Positions 40,439-50,028 of a stretch of 51,708 bases of DNA are shown one piece after another. Made by a program: the position numbers and the translations under genes. The stretch is from NCBI RefSeq assembly GCF_023051105.1, contig NZ_JALKIL010000035.1:1-51708 (forward strand), in the 5' to 3' direction. The notes below the pieces were generated by a model. It did not search any database. It had not been told where the DNA came from and was given only the letters and a program-made list of their open reading frames with translations. The stretch's first letter is position 1, and each line of letters opens with the position of its first letter. The DNA is from Anaerobiospirillum sp. NML120449 (lineage in GTDB: Bacteria; Pseudomonadota; Gammaproteobacteria; Enterobacterales; Succinivibrionaceae).

Positions 40439-41680
40439 CTACTGCACAGACTGGCTCGATGCCACGCCATTGTCCCAGAGATCGCGACTGAGGTCTCTTG
40501 TTCCTGTGATAAAAGTGCCTGCCTGGGTACGGCTCTTAAAGATAAGATCGTCCTCCATAACGCAATAGTCACCCTTTAAGGTAAGGCTGCCCTGAGCAAT
40601 GAGCTTTTCCTTGAATATTGCAATATGTGAGGAGGTGCCAGGGAAATCAGGGCCCATGACAACACTGCCTCTGAGGACCTGAACAGTCTCACAGCCTTCA
40701 GACTCATGAATTGCCAAGCGCCCCCTGACGTCATGACCTACAGACTTGCAGCTGTATAAACTAAAAAGGGCTGGTGCAGCACCCCAGCCGATACGTGAGT
40801 CTGCCGCAATTCCGGTGATAAATGATGCGGCCAGCTCATAAGAGCTCAGGACTACATCCTCTCTTAGCAGATAAACACCTGGCTCGTCATTAACGGCAAC
40901 CAGAGATTCACGTGCCTTTAAGTCCTTATCAAGACTCTGGAAAGGTGAAGCGCGACCTCCTGCTCTGCATATATGCGATCCCCTTCGTAAGGCAACAGTG
41001 CTGCTGCCCTCAAGCTCGTATAGCACCTCACCACTGGCCACAATGTCATGACCGGCAACTTTGCTGTTAAATACAGTAAGGCGTGGGTAATAGTCTGTAC
41101 ATGAAGTGAATGTAAGCCATGGGGTATCACTGTCACAAAGACGCTGGTCGCTGAGCATGCTCACAGCTGTATCACAGGCCTCATACGCTGCATTGAACTG
41201 AACTTCTCCCAGAGCAAAAGAACAGTTTCCATGTCTTTTGAGCACACATGCACTCAGCACCCCGCTCTCAACACGATCCACAATCATGGTCAGCAGGCAG
41301 CTCAGCGTCGCACGTCCACCGGCAAGTCCGGCAGCGGCTATGCCCATAAAGCACCAGGCCCCATCGGGTGCACGCAGCTTAACATGGGCTTTGCCTTTGC
41401 TCTTTTGACCGTCCTTTAAAGCGTTGAGAACGGCATTGAGGCTGTCGGTGCAGCCCACATGCAGCTCACTGTTACCATATACCAGGTAAATTCCAGGCTG
41501 CTCCATGGAGACAGCTGTCTGTTCGCTTGCAGCAGTACTGTCCATGGTTGCAGTAAACACTGTCATACTGAGAGTACCGTTACTGCACAAAGTGCGCACA
41601 CCCTCAGGTCCATCAGGACAGGAAAAAACTGTGAGAACACCCTCGTTTTGCTGAGGGTCAATATTGCCAAATCCTGTCAT
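40439..41680 (-). CDS. GIY-YIG-like/DUF4357-like paralog P2
   Basis: A 413-residue protein from the ATG at 41680, which has GGAGTT just upstream; the open frame continues to 41791 but that part is low-complexity. GIYLV (63-67) and HVG (74-76) mark a GIY-YIG-like domain; the Arg and Glu positions are not conserved. The linker FALGEVQFNAAYEA (155-168) resembles those of the other paralogs. DUF4357-like repeat 1 lies at about 197-300 (RGS at 233-235, LREDVVLSSYELAASFITG at 272-290) and repeat 2 at about 310-402 (RGS at 337-339, EDDLIFKSRTQAGTFITG at 376-393). It is closest to P3. No large insert. Function unknown. Confidence 0.78.
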   Translation of the reverse strand: MTGFGNIDPQQNEGVLTVFSCPDGPEGVRTLCSNGTLSMTVFTATMDSTAASEQTAVSMEQPGIYLVYGNSELHVGCTDSLNAVLNALKDGQKSKGKAHVKLRAPDGAWCFMGIAAAGLAGGRATLSCLLTMIVDRVESGVLSACVLKRHGNCSFALGEVQFNAAYEACDTAVSMLSDQRLCDSDTPWLTFTSCTDYYPRLTVFNSKVAGHDIVASGEVLYELEGSSTVALRRGSHICRAGGRASPFQSLDKDLKARESLVAVNDEPGVYLLREDVVLSSYELAASFITGIAADSRIGWGAAPALFSLYSCKSVGHDVRGRLAIHESEGCETVQVLRGSVVMGPDFPGTSSHIAIFKEKLIAQGSLTLKGDYCVMEDDLIFKSRTQAGTFITGTRDLSRDLWDNGVASSQSVQ

Positions 41681-42001
41681 AACAACTCCGAAGAACAGCT
41701 CAATTAACTCAGACGCCAAAGAAACAATGGCCACTTGTGCCTGTCTGCGCAGCCGCCGCAGCTGCATGAGCTGCAGCAGTAGCTGCCGCAACGTTTACAG
41801 CCGCCCCTGCTGCAGTAGCAGCCGTAACGCCTGCCGTGCTGCAGACATGCCATGAACAGACTGACTGCAGGTCCATACAGGAACGAAAATAAGCCTGCAT
41901 TGACATTATACAGCCCAATATACAGCAAAGCCCCTGAGCTTGCGCTCAGAGGCTGCTTCCCGCTCCATCATTGATCAGCAAAATGACGAGCGGGCATCAA
42001 A
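41681..42001. other. spacer between P2 and P1
   Basis: About 320 nt. The half next to P2 is rich in GCTGC words; the other half carries the hairpin at 41924-41957. Confidence 0.5.
41924..41957 (-). terminator. hairpin downstream of P1
   Basis: A 10-bp stem (41930-41939 with 41944-41953, one G-U pair on the minus strand) flanked by AGCA/TGCT arms, 45 nt past the P1 stop. The T tail is weak. Confidence 0.5.
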
Positions 42002-43621
42002 TCAGGGAAAGACCTCTTTGAAGGTCTGACCATTATCATTTTTCCAGGCTTCCCTGCCATTTACAGAATAGCCCCTGACAAATTCGGCCGCTGTTGAGGC
42101 TGATGTGAAAAGCACATCCTCCATCAGCTCCAGGTAATCACCATGGTCATAAAGACCACCGCTTTTAAGCAACCTGCTCCTCATATCCACAACAACAGGC
42201 TTCATGTATGACGCGAGGCTGACGAAAATCTCTGATCCTTTGATCAGTACAATACTGTAATTTTTCGATACCCGGGTTGCATAGATTCTGGAGGTCAGGC
42301 GCCTGTTGCTTTTCGTAGTCCCTGTAATGGCAAAGGATCTGACGCACGTACGCGCCAGTTCACCGGCACGGGCAGCGCCTCCGGTAAGGAAACACCCCAC
42401 GTCTGCTTCAGAATTAAGATCTACATTCCTTTCCAGTTTATAAAGTACTGATCCTCTGCTCACAGCACTGAGCTGACCATCGCAGAGCATCTGCTTTTTG
42501 AACATGACATCATATGAGTTCACAAACGGGTCATCATTAACCACAATGGTACTGCCTTTAAGCACGGTATAGCCGTCGTCAGTTTTCTCAACCCATGCCT
42601 CAACAGGGCTGTCGCAGCCATGAACTTCCTGATGAATAAAGGAAAGATCTCTTGCCGGACCAACATTTACAAAGGACTGTCGTCCTGTCTTATGACCGGA
42701 AATTACATCGACGGGATCAGTGATAACAATCCTTTCTTCAGCCCGTTTGACAGTTTCAGACTGCTCCTTTCCACTGGCCGCTCCAGATTGCCTGGTGCAG
42801 TCACTGCCAGTCTTATTAACCAGCAGGTCCTGTTGCCCGTGCTCGGCACCTCCACCTGACTGCTGTGCAGACACATTGCCGCAGGAGCTCTTCTTCTGGC
42901 AGGTATCAGCACCGTATGTACTGACGGTGTCAGCTCTATCCGTTTTGCTGATGTCAGCACCATTCTGGCTGGCCTCGGTATAGTCAGCCCTCTTCTGGCT
43001 GGCTCCGGTATTGTCAGTACTGCAGGTTGTCTGGTCAGTGGTTGTCTGGTCAGTAGTTGCCTGATCAGCCGCATGGTTAAAAGCTGATTTAGATGTGGCA
43101 GGTTCACTTTCCGGGTCGAGAAGATTAAAGCCCACCAGAGAGGACATGATCAGTCCTGTTTCCAGGAAGTCCTGTACAGAGTCCTTGCTGAACCCGGTTA
43201 TGACTTCCCTGTCAGGTTCTCTTGCATTGTACAGTTCGTACAGATCAGATGCCTTAATCAGCTCTTTGAGGCTGTCTGCCATACAGGCGATAACTTCACG
43301 GTTCATCCTGTTGTTTTCATGGGTAATGAAGACAACATGAGTGAAAAAATCCCTGTCCGCCATGGTTATATGCTGTCTGAGCCTCTTGATGAGGTCATCG
43401 GTATACCCGGCCCAGGCACAGTACTTTTTACCCTCAGCTGATGAAGGTCCGATCAGCACGTAAGCTCCGGCATTGTGAATGTATCTGATGCTGTCGGAGC
43501 TGCCTATAAGTCTGCGGGGAACTTTCATAACAACAACACTGCTGTCCAGACCGCCAGTAACAGTGATACGACCGCTGACAGAACCGTCATGCAGCTGCAG
43601 GTTAAAATGTCTTTCACTCAT
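42002..43621 (-). CDS. GIY-YIG/DUF4357 protein P1, most canonical of the array
   Basis: A 539-residue protein, first in the direction of transcription. The N-terminal GIY-YIG domain (about 48-120) reads AGAYVLIG (51-58), CAWAGYTDDLIKRLRQH (68-84) and FFTHVVFITHENNRMN (92-107), keeping the Arg. The YIG is WAG, and the usual catalytic Glu of YLE is Ala115 in ACMADSL. The FLETGLIMSSLVGFNLL linker (152-168) is typical of GIY-YIG/DUF4357 proteins. Residues about 175-290 are a Thr/Gln/Asp-rich low-complexity insert. Two DUF4357 repeats follow: KGS at 355-357, and KGS at 461-463 with TAAEFVRGYSVNGREAWK (510-527). No clear ribosome site. Nuclease activity is doubtful; function unknown. Confidence 0.8.
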   Translation of the reverse strand: MSERHFNLQLHDGSVSGRITVTGGLDSSVVVMKVPRRLIGSSDSIRYIHNAGAYVLIGPSSAEGKKYCAWAGYTDDLIKRLRQHITMADRDFFTHVVFITHENNRMNREVIACMADSLKELIKASDLYELYNAREPDREVITGFSKDSVQDFLETGLIMSSLVGFNLLDPESEPATSKSAFNHAADQATTDQTTTDQTTCSTDNTGASQKRADYTEASQNGADISKTDRADTVSTYGADTCQKKSSCGNVSAQQSGGGAEHGQQDLLVNKTGSDCTRQSGAASGKEQSETVKRAEERIVITDPVDVISGHKTGRQSFVNVGPARDLSFIHQEVHGCDSPVEAWVEKTDDGYTVLKGSTIVVNDDPFVNSYDVMFKKQMLCDGQLSAVSRGSVLYKLERNVDLNSEADVGCFLTGGAARAGELARTCVRSFAITGTTKSNRRLTSRIYATRVSKNYSIVLIKGSEIFVSLASYMKPVVVDMRSRLLKSGGLYDHGDYLELMEDVLFTSASTAAEFVRGYSVNGREAWKNDNGQTFKEVFP

Positions 43622-43722
43622 ACAAATCAGGATTTCGCTTGGTAATACGTGCTGGGCAGAGCAGCCATCAACATCTGTGGATAAAAGATTATCCTTAGTA
43701 TGTGAAGAATAAGTCTTTCATG

Positions 43723-43761
43723 AGCCCACCCGGTCGTGACAGGCAGCATGGCCGGGTGGCT
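43723..43761. other. inverted repeat between P1 and the secreted protein
   Basis: CCACCCGG (43726-43733) pairs with CCGGGTGG (43752-43759), extended by AGC/GCT arms. There is no T tract. It lies 150 nt past the stop of the secreted-protein gene and may mark the end of its transcript. Confidence 0.45.
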
Positions 43762-43916
43762 GGCAGAGAGCTAAAAGTATCAGGATTCAGAACATAATTT
43801 CAGAGCCTTAATGACGGCTCTGGCCCACTCATGACTTTGCCTTAATGCTCATCGTGGCCCTTATTGATCAACAGGGAGCTTACTGTTTCCGAGGTGCCTT
43901 ATTGTCCCATGGTGGC

Positions 43917-44519
43917 TTACTGTTTCTTAGGTACTTTGTTGCCCTGGGCATCCAAAGTCCAGTCAAAGTCAATGTAGAGCTCGGTAAAGTCATCCCAGCT
44001 GCTCTGCTTGTTCATGGCAGCGCCATTGGATACTTCTTTCTGGATTTTCTCAAGATCTTCAGCGGTGTACTCAAACTCCTGGAACTTAAGCTCGCACTTG
44101 TCATAGAGATGGTCAAAATGCTTGTTCCAGTAATTTTTGTCGTAGTCGCTGGCGTTGATGCGATCGTAATCGTCCTTCTGCTCAATAAGGCTTCCGACAA
44201 CAAGGATTTCCGAACGGGCCATGCCTATTTCATCAAGCAGTACATCTGTGGAGAGCTTTTTAATCAGCTCAGCCTTGACAGGCAGATCAACACGTACATC
44301 AGCCTCTTCGATAAGAGACTGCCAGCCCTCGTCAGGTAGATTCTTAAGCACGTAAAGGTATTCGTGAACAACTGCTGCGCCCAGCATGCAGGAGCGCTGA
44401 TCCTTGAAATGAGATGCAAAATCTTCAAGGGAAATCTGGGTGTCCTCGGCAGCAGAGGATACGTTACTTAAGCCCAGCACACAAAAGCTCAGCAGAGCTG
44501 TTATGGCAGATTTAAGCAT
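43917..44519 (-). CDS. secreted protein of unknown function
   Basis: A 200-residue protein with a clear signal peptide (residues 1-24, cleavage after SSA). The mature part is acidic with two Cys (in RSCML and DKCEL), which may form a disulfide, and no recognised catalytic motif. I do not recognise the family. A GGAGACACC ribosome site precedes the ATG. It lies between the WYL regulator and P1 on the same strand. The gaps are 611 and 295 nt, so co-transcription with either is uncertain. Confidence 0.75.
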   Translation of the reverse strand: MLKSAITALLSFCVLGLSNVSSAAEDTQISLEDFASHFKDQRSCMLGAAVVHEYLYVLKNLPDEGWQSLIEEADVRVDLPVKAELIKKLSTDVLLDEIGMARSEILVVGSLIEQKDDYDRINASDYDKNYWNKHFDHLYDKCELKFQEFEYTAEDLEKIQKEVSNGAAMNKQSSWDDFTELYIDFDWTLDAQGNKVPKKQ

Positions 44520-45035
44520 GAGGTGTCTCCTTAATGTCCTGATGCGAGTCCATCTTAAATGAGCGGTTCCGGTATCAGGATTCTTGTTCTGTCATTAGCT
44601 GAGATGAGGCTGCTTACAGCAGCGAAAACAGCAGTGAAAATATGAAATCAGGCCTGATCATAGCGATAAACATTCAGGCTAAAGACAGGAATGTCAGATG
44701 ACAGATGTCAACTCTTCATCTCAGGGAGGCAGAGATGAAAACGGCATTTGTGAACAGTATTCTTTCGCAGCCCATAATCAGGCTGTGCAGGGTATGGCAT
44801 AGTTACAGAAACCAATGCCAGTATCACCAGGTCCATTATCGTTTAATTGACCATACCAGGCAAGCCAAAATCCCGCATAAATACCGATATCGTGACCTGG
44901 AACATACAGTATTGTGCTCAGGCAGGAAAACGCTTTCGTAATGAACCTGGGATCCAGACATAATTTCATACCCTCAGGATCCCAGGCAGTCAGACTTTGA
45001 ACGCGATGAGACCTGCTGTCAGGCGGCCAGAAACG
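44520..45035. other. intergenic region
   Basis: About 500 nt between the secreted-protein gene and the WYL-gene terminator. Nothing recognisable; a promoter for the minus-strand genes would be expected near 44,530-44,650. Confidence 0.4.
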
Positions 45036-45057
45036 AAAAATGCGGCCGTAGCCGCAT
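45036..45057 (-). terminator. terminator of the WYL regulator gene
   Basis: A 7-bp stem ATGCGGC/GCCGCAT (45040-45046 with 45051-45057) with a four-base loop, followed by TTTTT on the minus strand. It lies 74 nt past the stop. Confidence 0.88.
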
Positions 45058-45130
45058 CGTAATCAGATATTTCTCAGACAAAGAGCCGTAAACAAGCCTC
45101 GGCAGCAAAAGGCTGCTGCAGAATTATGGT

Positions 45131-46147
45131 TTAGCGGCCGCCAGAAAGGCGACGGACAATTTCCATTTCGTTGTCGAGGATAAATTCGTTATTTTCGCGC
45201 ATAACACGGCCTTCAGGGCTCATGTCTGCCAGATTGAAGTAATCCAGTGCGTAATAGACCAGAGAGCGGCGGGTGGTGAAAGTAAGAGTGCCGTTCTCTT
45301 CCATGCCGTAATCCATTTCAATAGCGCGGCGACGACGGCGCGGCAGTCTAGGGTTAGCACGCAGAACAAGGTCAATAAACTCGTTCCAGTCGCGATCATC
45401 CTCAGGGCCGGTACCCATTTCACGGAATCCGTTACCCATTGGGTCAGCATAGCGATCGTTAGGGGCAGGAATATCAGGGCTGTCGCAGCGCACAATACGG
45501 GAAAGCACAAAGTCACGGAAGCCATGACGGTAGTAGCAGTAGGCGCGTACATACCAGCGGCGGCCATCGAAAGCAAAAGCATGCGGAGCTATCAGATGCT
45601 CGGTATCATTCTCTGAGGCCATGTTCATATAGGTGATATGAACAGCCATACGCTCACGTATAGACTCAATGAGGTTGAACAGCATGGTTGAGTCGATGTT
45701 GTTCAGTGGCTGAGGAACCATGGACACAGCCATTCCAGGGATATAGCCGAAGATATTACGGCTGGCTGGAATAGTACCCATGTTCAGACCAAGCAAATCA
45801 TTGAGATATACCCTTGGAGAACTCAGCTCAGGGAACAGTGGCTTGAAGTCGTCAGTTCTGATGTAGTACTTCAGATGACGATCGTAGGAAAGGTTATTAC
45901 GAGGAGGAAATGCCTCCTGAACCAGAGCATTGTATCGGGACAGATCAAGTGAGGCCTGTGGTACAGAGATATTAAAAAACTCCACCAGGTCACGACGATT
46001 AAGGCGGCCATCGCAGCTCAGACGAAAGTCAATGAACTCCAGACGACGCTGCTGACCCCAGTTAGCTGAAGTAGTGGTCACCTGCTCGTTATTCTTTTCA
46101 AAGCCTGAAGCAGCACTGGATGTTGATGAAGCGTTAGCTTTTCTCAT
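45131..46147 (-). CDS. BrxR/CapW-type WYL-domain transcriptional regulator
   Basis: A 338-residue regulator with the three-part layout of BrxR/CapW proteins. The winged helix-turn-helix spans about 33-100 (RLEFIDFRLSCDGRLNRRDL, then FFNISVPQASLDLSRY). A WYL domain spans about 150-222 (HLIAPHAFAFDGRRWYVRAY, then FRDFVLSRI). A C-terminal WCX-like part follows, including an RRRRR stretch. Such proteins repress phage-defence loci (BREX, CBASS and others) and are thought to sense a nucleic-acid or nucleotide signal through WYL. The first 30 residues are a Ser/Ala-rich extension. GGAAG precedes the ATG. It lies upstream of the secreted protein and paralog array on the same strand, but its own terminator separates it; control of the array is inferred. 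Confidence 0.88.
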   Translation of the reverse strand: MRKANASSTSSAASGFEKNNEQVTTTSANWGQQRRLEFIDFRLSCDGRLNRRDLVEFFNISVPQASLDLSRYNALVQEAFPPRNNLSYDRHLKYYIRTDDFKPLFPELSSPRVYLNDLLGLNMGTIPASRNIFGYIPGMAVSMVPQPLNNIDSTMLFNLIESIRERMAVHITYMNMASENDTEHLIAPHAFAFDGRRWYVRAYCYYRHGFRDFVLSRIVRCDSPDIPAPNDRYADPMGNGFREMGTGPEDDRDWNEFIDLVLRANPRLPRRRRRAIEMDYGMEENGTLTFTTRRSLVYYALDYFNLADMSPEGRVMRENNEFILDNEMEIVRRLSGGR

Positions 46148-46396
46148 GTTATCTTCCTTGTATGCACAGGATCTGTGCAGAAAGTCATACTCAAGGTCGA
46201 AGCTCTATGACTCTTTGCCGTGCCGCGTGGGCACTGTCCACTTACACACTGAAATATACCTGCCTGACACTGCACTGCAGGCGGACTCTTTTGATGCCCC
46301 CTGATAAGTATCACAAAACATCAGGGCAATAAGCACCGCTATCCGGTCACTTACTTAATCAGATCATGCCGGGCTTATGGCATTCCTGTCAGCAGT

Positions 46397-46459
46397 TGCA
46401 GCGAAGCTGCAATATGATACAGCGACGCTACAGTATGATGTAGCGAAGCTGCAGAGTGA
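46397..46459. repeat. three tandem copies of a 21-bp unit
   Basis: Units start at 46397, 46418 and 46439; core TGCAGCGAAGCTGCA.TATGA. Each unit holds its own short palindrome (TGCAG/CTGCA), so the RNA would fold as three small hairpins. Confidence 0.9.
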
Positions 46460-47874
46460 TTTGCACTGGCCGGGCAGATAAAGGACCAGAACTGCTGTCA
46501 GAAAATCAAACAAAGTTAGAAAGTGATGCACCTTTCTGTCAGCCCCGTGTGAGACGCCCCGGAGCGGCTCCATAACAGCATCCTTTGTACAGCTGACGCC
46601 AGTGATCTGTTAATACACGCTCATACCAGCCCCATATCCAGACAGAACATGAAGTGCTGGGACAGGTATAAGAAGTTCACTAAACAGGGAAAGAACAGGA
46701 AGGTGCGGCAGGCCTGAAGGCTTCTGCCATGGTATGGCACCGGCATCATTTACAGTGGTGGTGTGCGCCATTATCCGCATATTGAGGATGCATTCATAAA
46801 ACATTTTATGAATCACAATGGCATGTCCATACCGTGAAATTTTTTAACCGTAGTGTTATCAGAGCCGCAAAGAGCCGTATTGGCAGGGGTGCTTTGTCTG
46901 CCAGAACACCAGCCCGGGCAGACAAAGCGGAATCGACCTGACCGGAAAAACCGGAGCGGTCTGATACAGGATCCCTTGCACGTGGATCCTTTTTACACAA
47001 AGTACAGAGTCGTTATTAAAGACGACTCAAAAGTCATCCCGGCCGGACATCCGCCATTTGCCACAGGTCGGATAATCTTGTTCCGGCAGGGTTAATCAGG
47101 CTGAAACTCTGACATGACAGCACCTCTATGAATTTTGAGGAGGCGGTGGCACCTGCCACAATCACAACCAAAGTTGCTAATCATATCAGCCAATGCTGAA
47201 GCCCTGCTGCAGCAATCTTTCCTCTGGCCGACCGCTCCCGCGCAACCATGGTCATAGACCTGTGGTCAGCAAGGGTGTTTCATAGCCGGCAATACAGAGG
47301 CCTGTAATCACCATCAGCAGAGCTGAAACAGTTCGGTAAAGCACCATCACACTGCAACCGAATAATGCAGCCTGTCATGCTCAACCAGAATCTCAGCCTC
47401 AAGCCCTTTGGCTCAGGACAGGACAGTTTAAAAATCTGTCTTACCCTGTGTACTCAGAAAATAAACTTACTTTCTGAGTGCGCCTGGGCAGGTCCACACT
47501 CACGGGTAACCCCATGAAATGGCCAGTTCAGTATAACACCAATAATTTTTAGGGTAAATATTTTTTATATCGTTTACATGCCTGTTCCGTATAGACAAAC
47601 AACGCATGACGGATCCGACCTGCACGGCATTTCATTAACCAGACACAGCTGCAGAAAGTACAAACAGCCAGAGGTATGCACTGTATAAGGAGCCATCTGA
47701 CAGCAGTGTTAAGAGTGTGCGAACATTTTGTCCATACGAATAACAGCAATACCAGGCGCATGAGCACAAAAGAAATGATGAAAAATAAATATTCTGTTCC
47801 TGAGCTCACAACAGTGCACTTATAAAGGGCGCTACAGATGCCTGAGCCCTCAAGGGCGCCAAATAGCATCAGGC

Positions 47875-47995
47875 GTTATGCTAAGCCTGACGCAGACGAC
47901 CACATCGCATAAGGCTGTTATGCCCAGCCCGATTCATACGACTACATCGCATAAGGCAGTTATGTCCAGCCTGAATCAGACGAACACATCGCAGT
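47875..47995. repeat. about three tandem copies of a 42-bp unit
   Basis: Units start at 47875, 47917 and 47959 (the last shortened); core GTTATG..AGCC..A..CAGACGA..ACATCGCA. Non-coding. Confidence 0.9.
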
Positions 47996-48041
47996 TACCA
48001 GCAAGAGCTTACTGTCACATTAGCTTATATTTGCACAAAAC

Positions 48042-48078
48042 AAAAAAGCACCACTTTACAAAACGAATAGTGGTGCTT
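48042..48078 (-). terminator. terminator of the ROK regulator gene
   Basis: A 10-bp stem AAGCACCACT/AGTGGTGCTT (48046-48055 with 48069-48078) with a T-rich tail on the minus strand, 39 nt past the stop. It may also act on the plus strand. Confidence 0.88.
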
Positions 48079-48116
48079 CTTTTAAATCTGTTCAGATTGC
48101 AGCGCAGCTGTGCTTA

Positions 48117-49130
48117 CTAAGGCTGACTTGGATTGTTAACCTGCTGCAGACACAAGGTAATCATGCCTGACACAATGTCTTCACGAATCTTGTCAGTCAC
48201 TTCAATCTTAGGCATGAGAACGATTTCAGCCTCGTTGGTCAGACGGCGCTTAAGACGATCAGCAAGAGCAGGGCCTGACTTGAGGCTTTCTGTAAACACA
48301 ACAATCAGAGCCGGGTTGAGCACGCAGGTAACAGCCTGCAGTGTGCGTACAGCCAGATCATCAGCGGCCTCAGGCTCAAGCGGCAGAATGCCTATGTTGT
48401 TATACATAGGGAAGTGCTTAACCTCACCTGCAAGGCCGTCACGACCTCTGATAAGAGATCCGTTGTAGCAGAAAGAACATACAGGGGAGCGACCTGGAAC
48501 CAGAGCAAGACCGCAGACGAACTCGTAGCCTGAGTGGCGCTTGAAAGCACCGAGAGTTGCTGCATTGATATCTGTTTCAAAGAAAACAGGCAGACGGAAA
48601 CGGTTCTTGAGATGCTGGGCCAGACGGCGTGACATAGGGTCACGGCGCAGAGCCGAAGCCATACGACCACCGATGGTATCTGATGGCATGGAGATGCCAA
48701 TCATGGAAATCTTAGGGAAGCGCTCAATGTAGTTTTCAATTGCTACGCGGAACTCGTCAGTATGAACGGCCTGAAGCAGCTCCTCGCGGCGTTCAATACA
48801 CTCTCCAAACAGGTCATGTATGGAGTAACCGGCGTAGTCATGTCCGCCACGCTTGTAACAGGAAATGATCAATACCAGCTTGTAGGCAGCGTTAAAGTGA
48901 TAGGTAGTAGCAGGGCGACCCTTAAGGTTCTTGGTGTGAGCGCCCAGACGAACCTGACCGGACTGGACCAGCTGACTTAAAAGCTTGTTTACGGTCACCA
49001 CGGACAGACCAGTGAGCTTGTTGAGCTTGGTGGCAGTAGATACCTGCTCCTTGTGCAGGGTCCTGAGCACCATCTCAAGGTTCTTCTCACGAATGTCGTG
49101 GCTCATCAGCAGTTGATTGAGATCTTTCAA
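48117..49130 (-). CDS. ROK-family transcriptional repressor
   Basis: A 337-residue regulator of the NagC/XylR type. An N-terminal winged helix-turn-helix (about 13-62, STATKLNKLTGLSVVTVNKL) precedes a ROK sugar-kinase-like domain with the FFETDINAATLGA signature (183-195; E185, D187, N189). The second signature is reduced to GLAGEVKHFPM (232-242), and the usual Cys-rich zinc site after it is missing. It probably binds a sugar or sugar phosphate and controls a sugar-use operon, but none lies beside it. The start is a TTG at 49130 with GGGGTG upstream; an in-frame ATG at 49106 is the alternative. Confidence 0.88.
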   Translation of the reverse strand: MKDLNQLLMSHDIREKNLEMVLRTLHKEQVSTATKLNKLTGLSVVTVNKLLSQLVQSGQVRLGAHTKNLKGRPATTYHFNAAYKLVLIISCYKRGGHDYAGYSIHDLFGECIERREELLQAVHTDEFRVAIENYIERFPKISMIGISMPSDTIGGRMASALRRDPMSRRLAQHLKNRFRLPVFFETDINAATLGAFKRHSGYEFVCGLALVPGRSPVCSFCYNGSLIRGRDGLAGEVKHFPMYNNIGILPLEPEAADDLAVRTLQAVTCVLNPALIVVFTESLKSGPALADRLKRRLTNEAEIVLMPKIEVTDKIREDIVSGMITLCLQQVNNPSQP

Positions 49131-50028
49131 GTTACACCCCGGTTAAACAACATTACAGTCAGGCACTTCCACGCACCGACTGATCAGCATCATGTCTGTC
49201 TGAAGCTTATAAGGACAGGCCAGATCCATCCAGATAACAGGTTCACTAATGCACAGCATTCCCGTTCTGCCTCAGCAGCGGGAATTAATAAGCAGATTAG
49301 GGAACGGAGCTACTGGGAGCACAGCCATCAGAAATTACTTTCACTGAAGCTGCCTGTGTGAGCATAAAGCTGACGCAGAGGTAGTCTGTGCCATGGTGTT
49401 TTCTTTTCTGACTATGAGATTTACTTACACCAGGAATATTCAATCACAGGACTATGCCCCCTATTGGCAAAACGCCTCAGTAACGGCGCGCAAAAGGCCT
49501 GTATCCCGGCTGGGCGCAATTATTAAAGCAAGATTAATTAATTGCCGCAATAGTTTTGCAACAAGTTATCACCGCCTGGTAACCGTACCCTTAAACAGCT
49601 CCAAAGTGCTTAAGCTCAGCTGCACTCTTTTAGCCTTCAGAGCCCTCACAACTGCCTGCACAACAGCTGCTGCACCGCAATCATGCTCAATTCTGTCTGA
49701 TGCCACGACTCAGAGGTCAAACTGGCATCTGCAAAATTGTCTTACCTGCACGATTGCCTCAACAGAATTGGCAGCATCTGCCCCTCTTTTGACCAGCCTG
49801 AACATAATTGACAGAGTCTATTTGCGGGGTACTCTGTCGTAAAGAGCAAATTATGTGAGAGCCCAGAAAAAACGCGATGCCGCAGATTGCAAACACACCA
49901 TACAATGATATCTTATAGTCCGACGGTGCAGCCAGATCCAGACTTAATGTAACAGCCAGTACATTTCCATACGGAGGGATCTTCTGCCCAACTGCCTACC
50001 CACCCGTTTTTATTGAGATTTAACCGCC
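49131..50028. other. divergent spacer between ROK regulator and MmeI-like gene
   Basis: About 900 nt that must hold promoters for both genes. A 149-codon plus-strand frame at 49393-49842 has no family features and no ribosome site, and I do not accept it. No other element recognised. Confidence 0.5.

Larger units (their letters stand above)
46148..48041. other. 1.9-kb intergenic region
   Basis: No gene recognised. Two small tandem arrays (46397 and 47875) are present; reading frames are short and overlapping. Confidence 0.5.

Noticed and set aside
49393..49842. 149-codon plus-strand frame before the MmeI-like gene
   Set aside because: Ser/Thr/Ala-rich with no family features and no ribosome site; it lies where promoters are expected.
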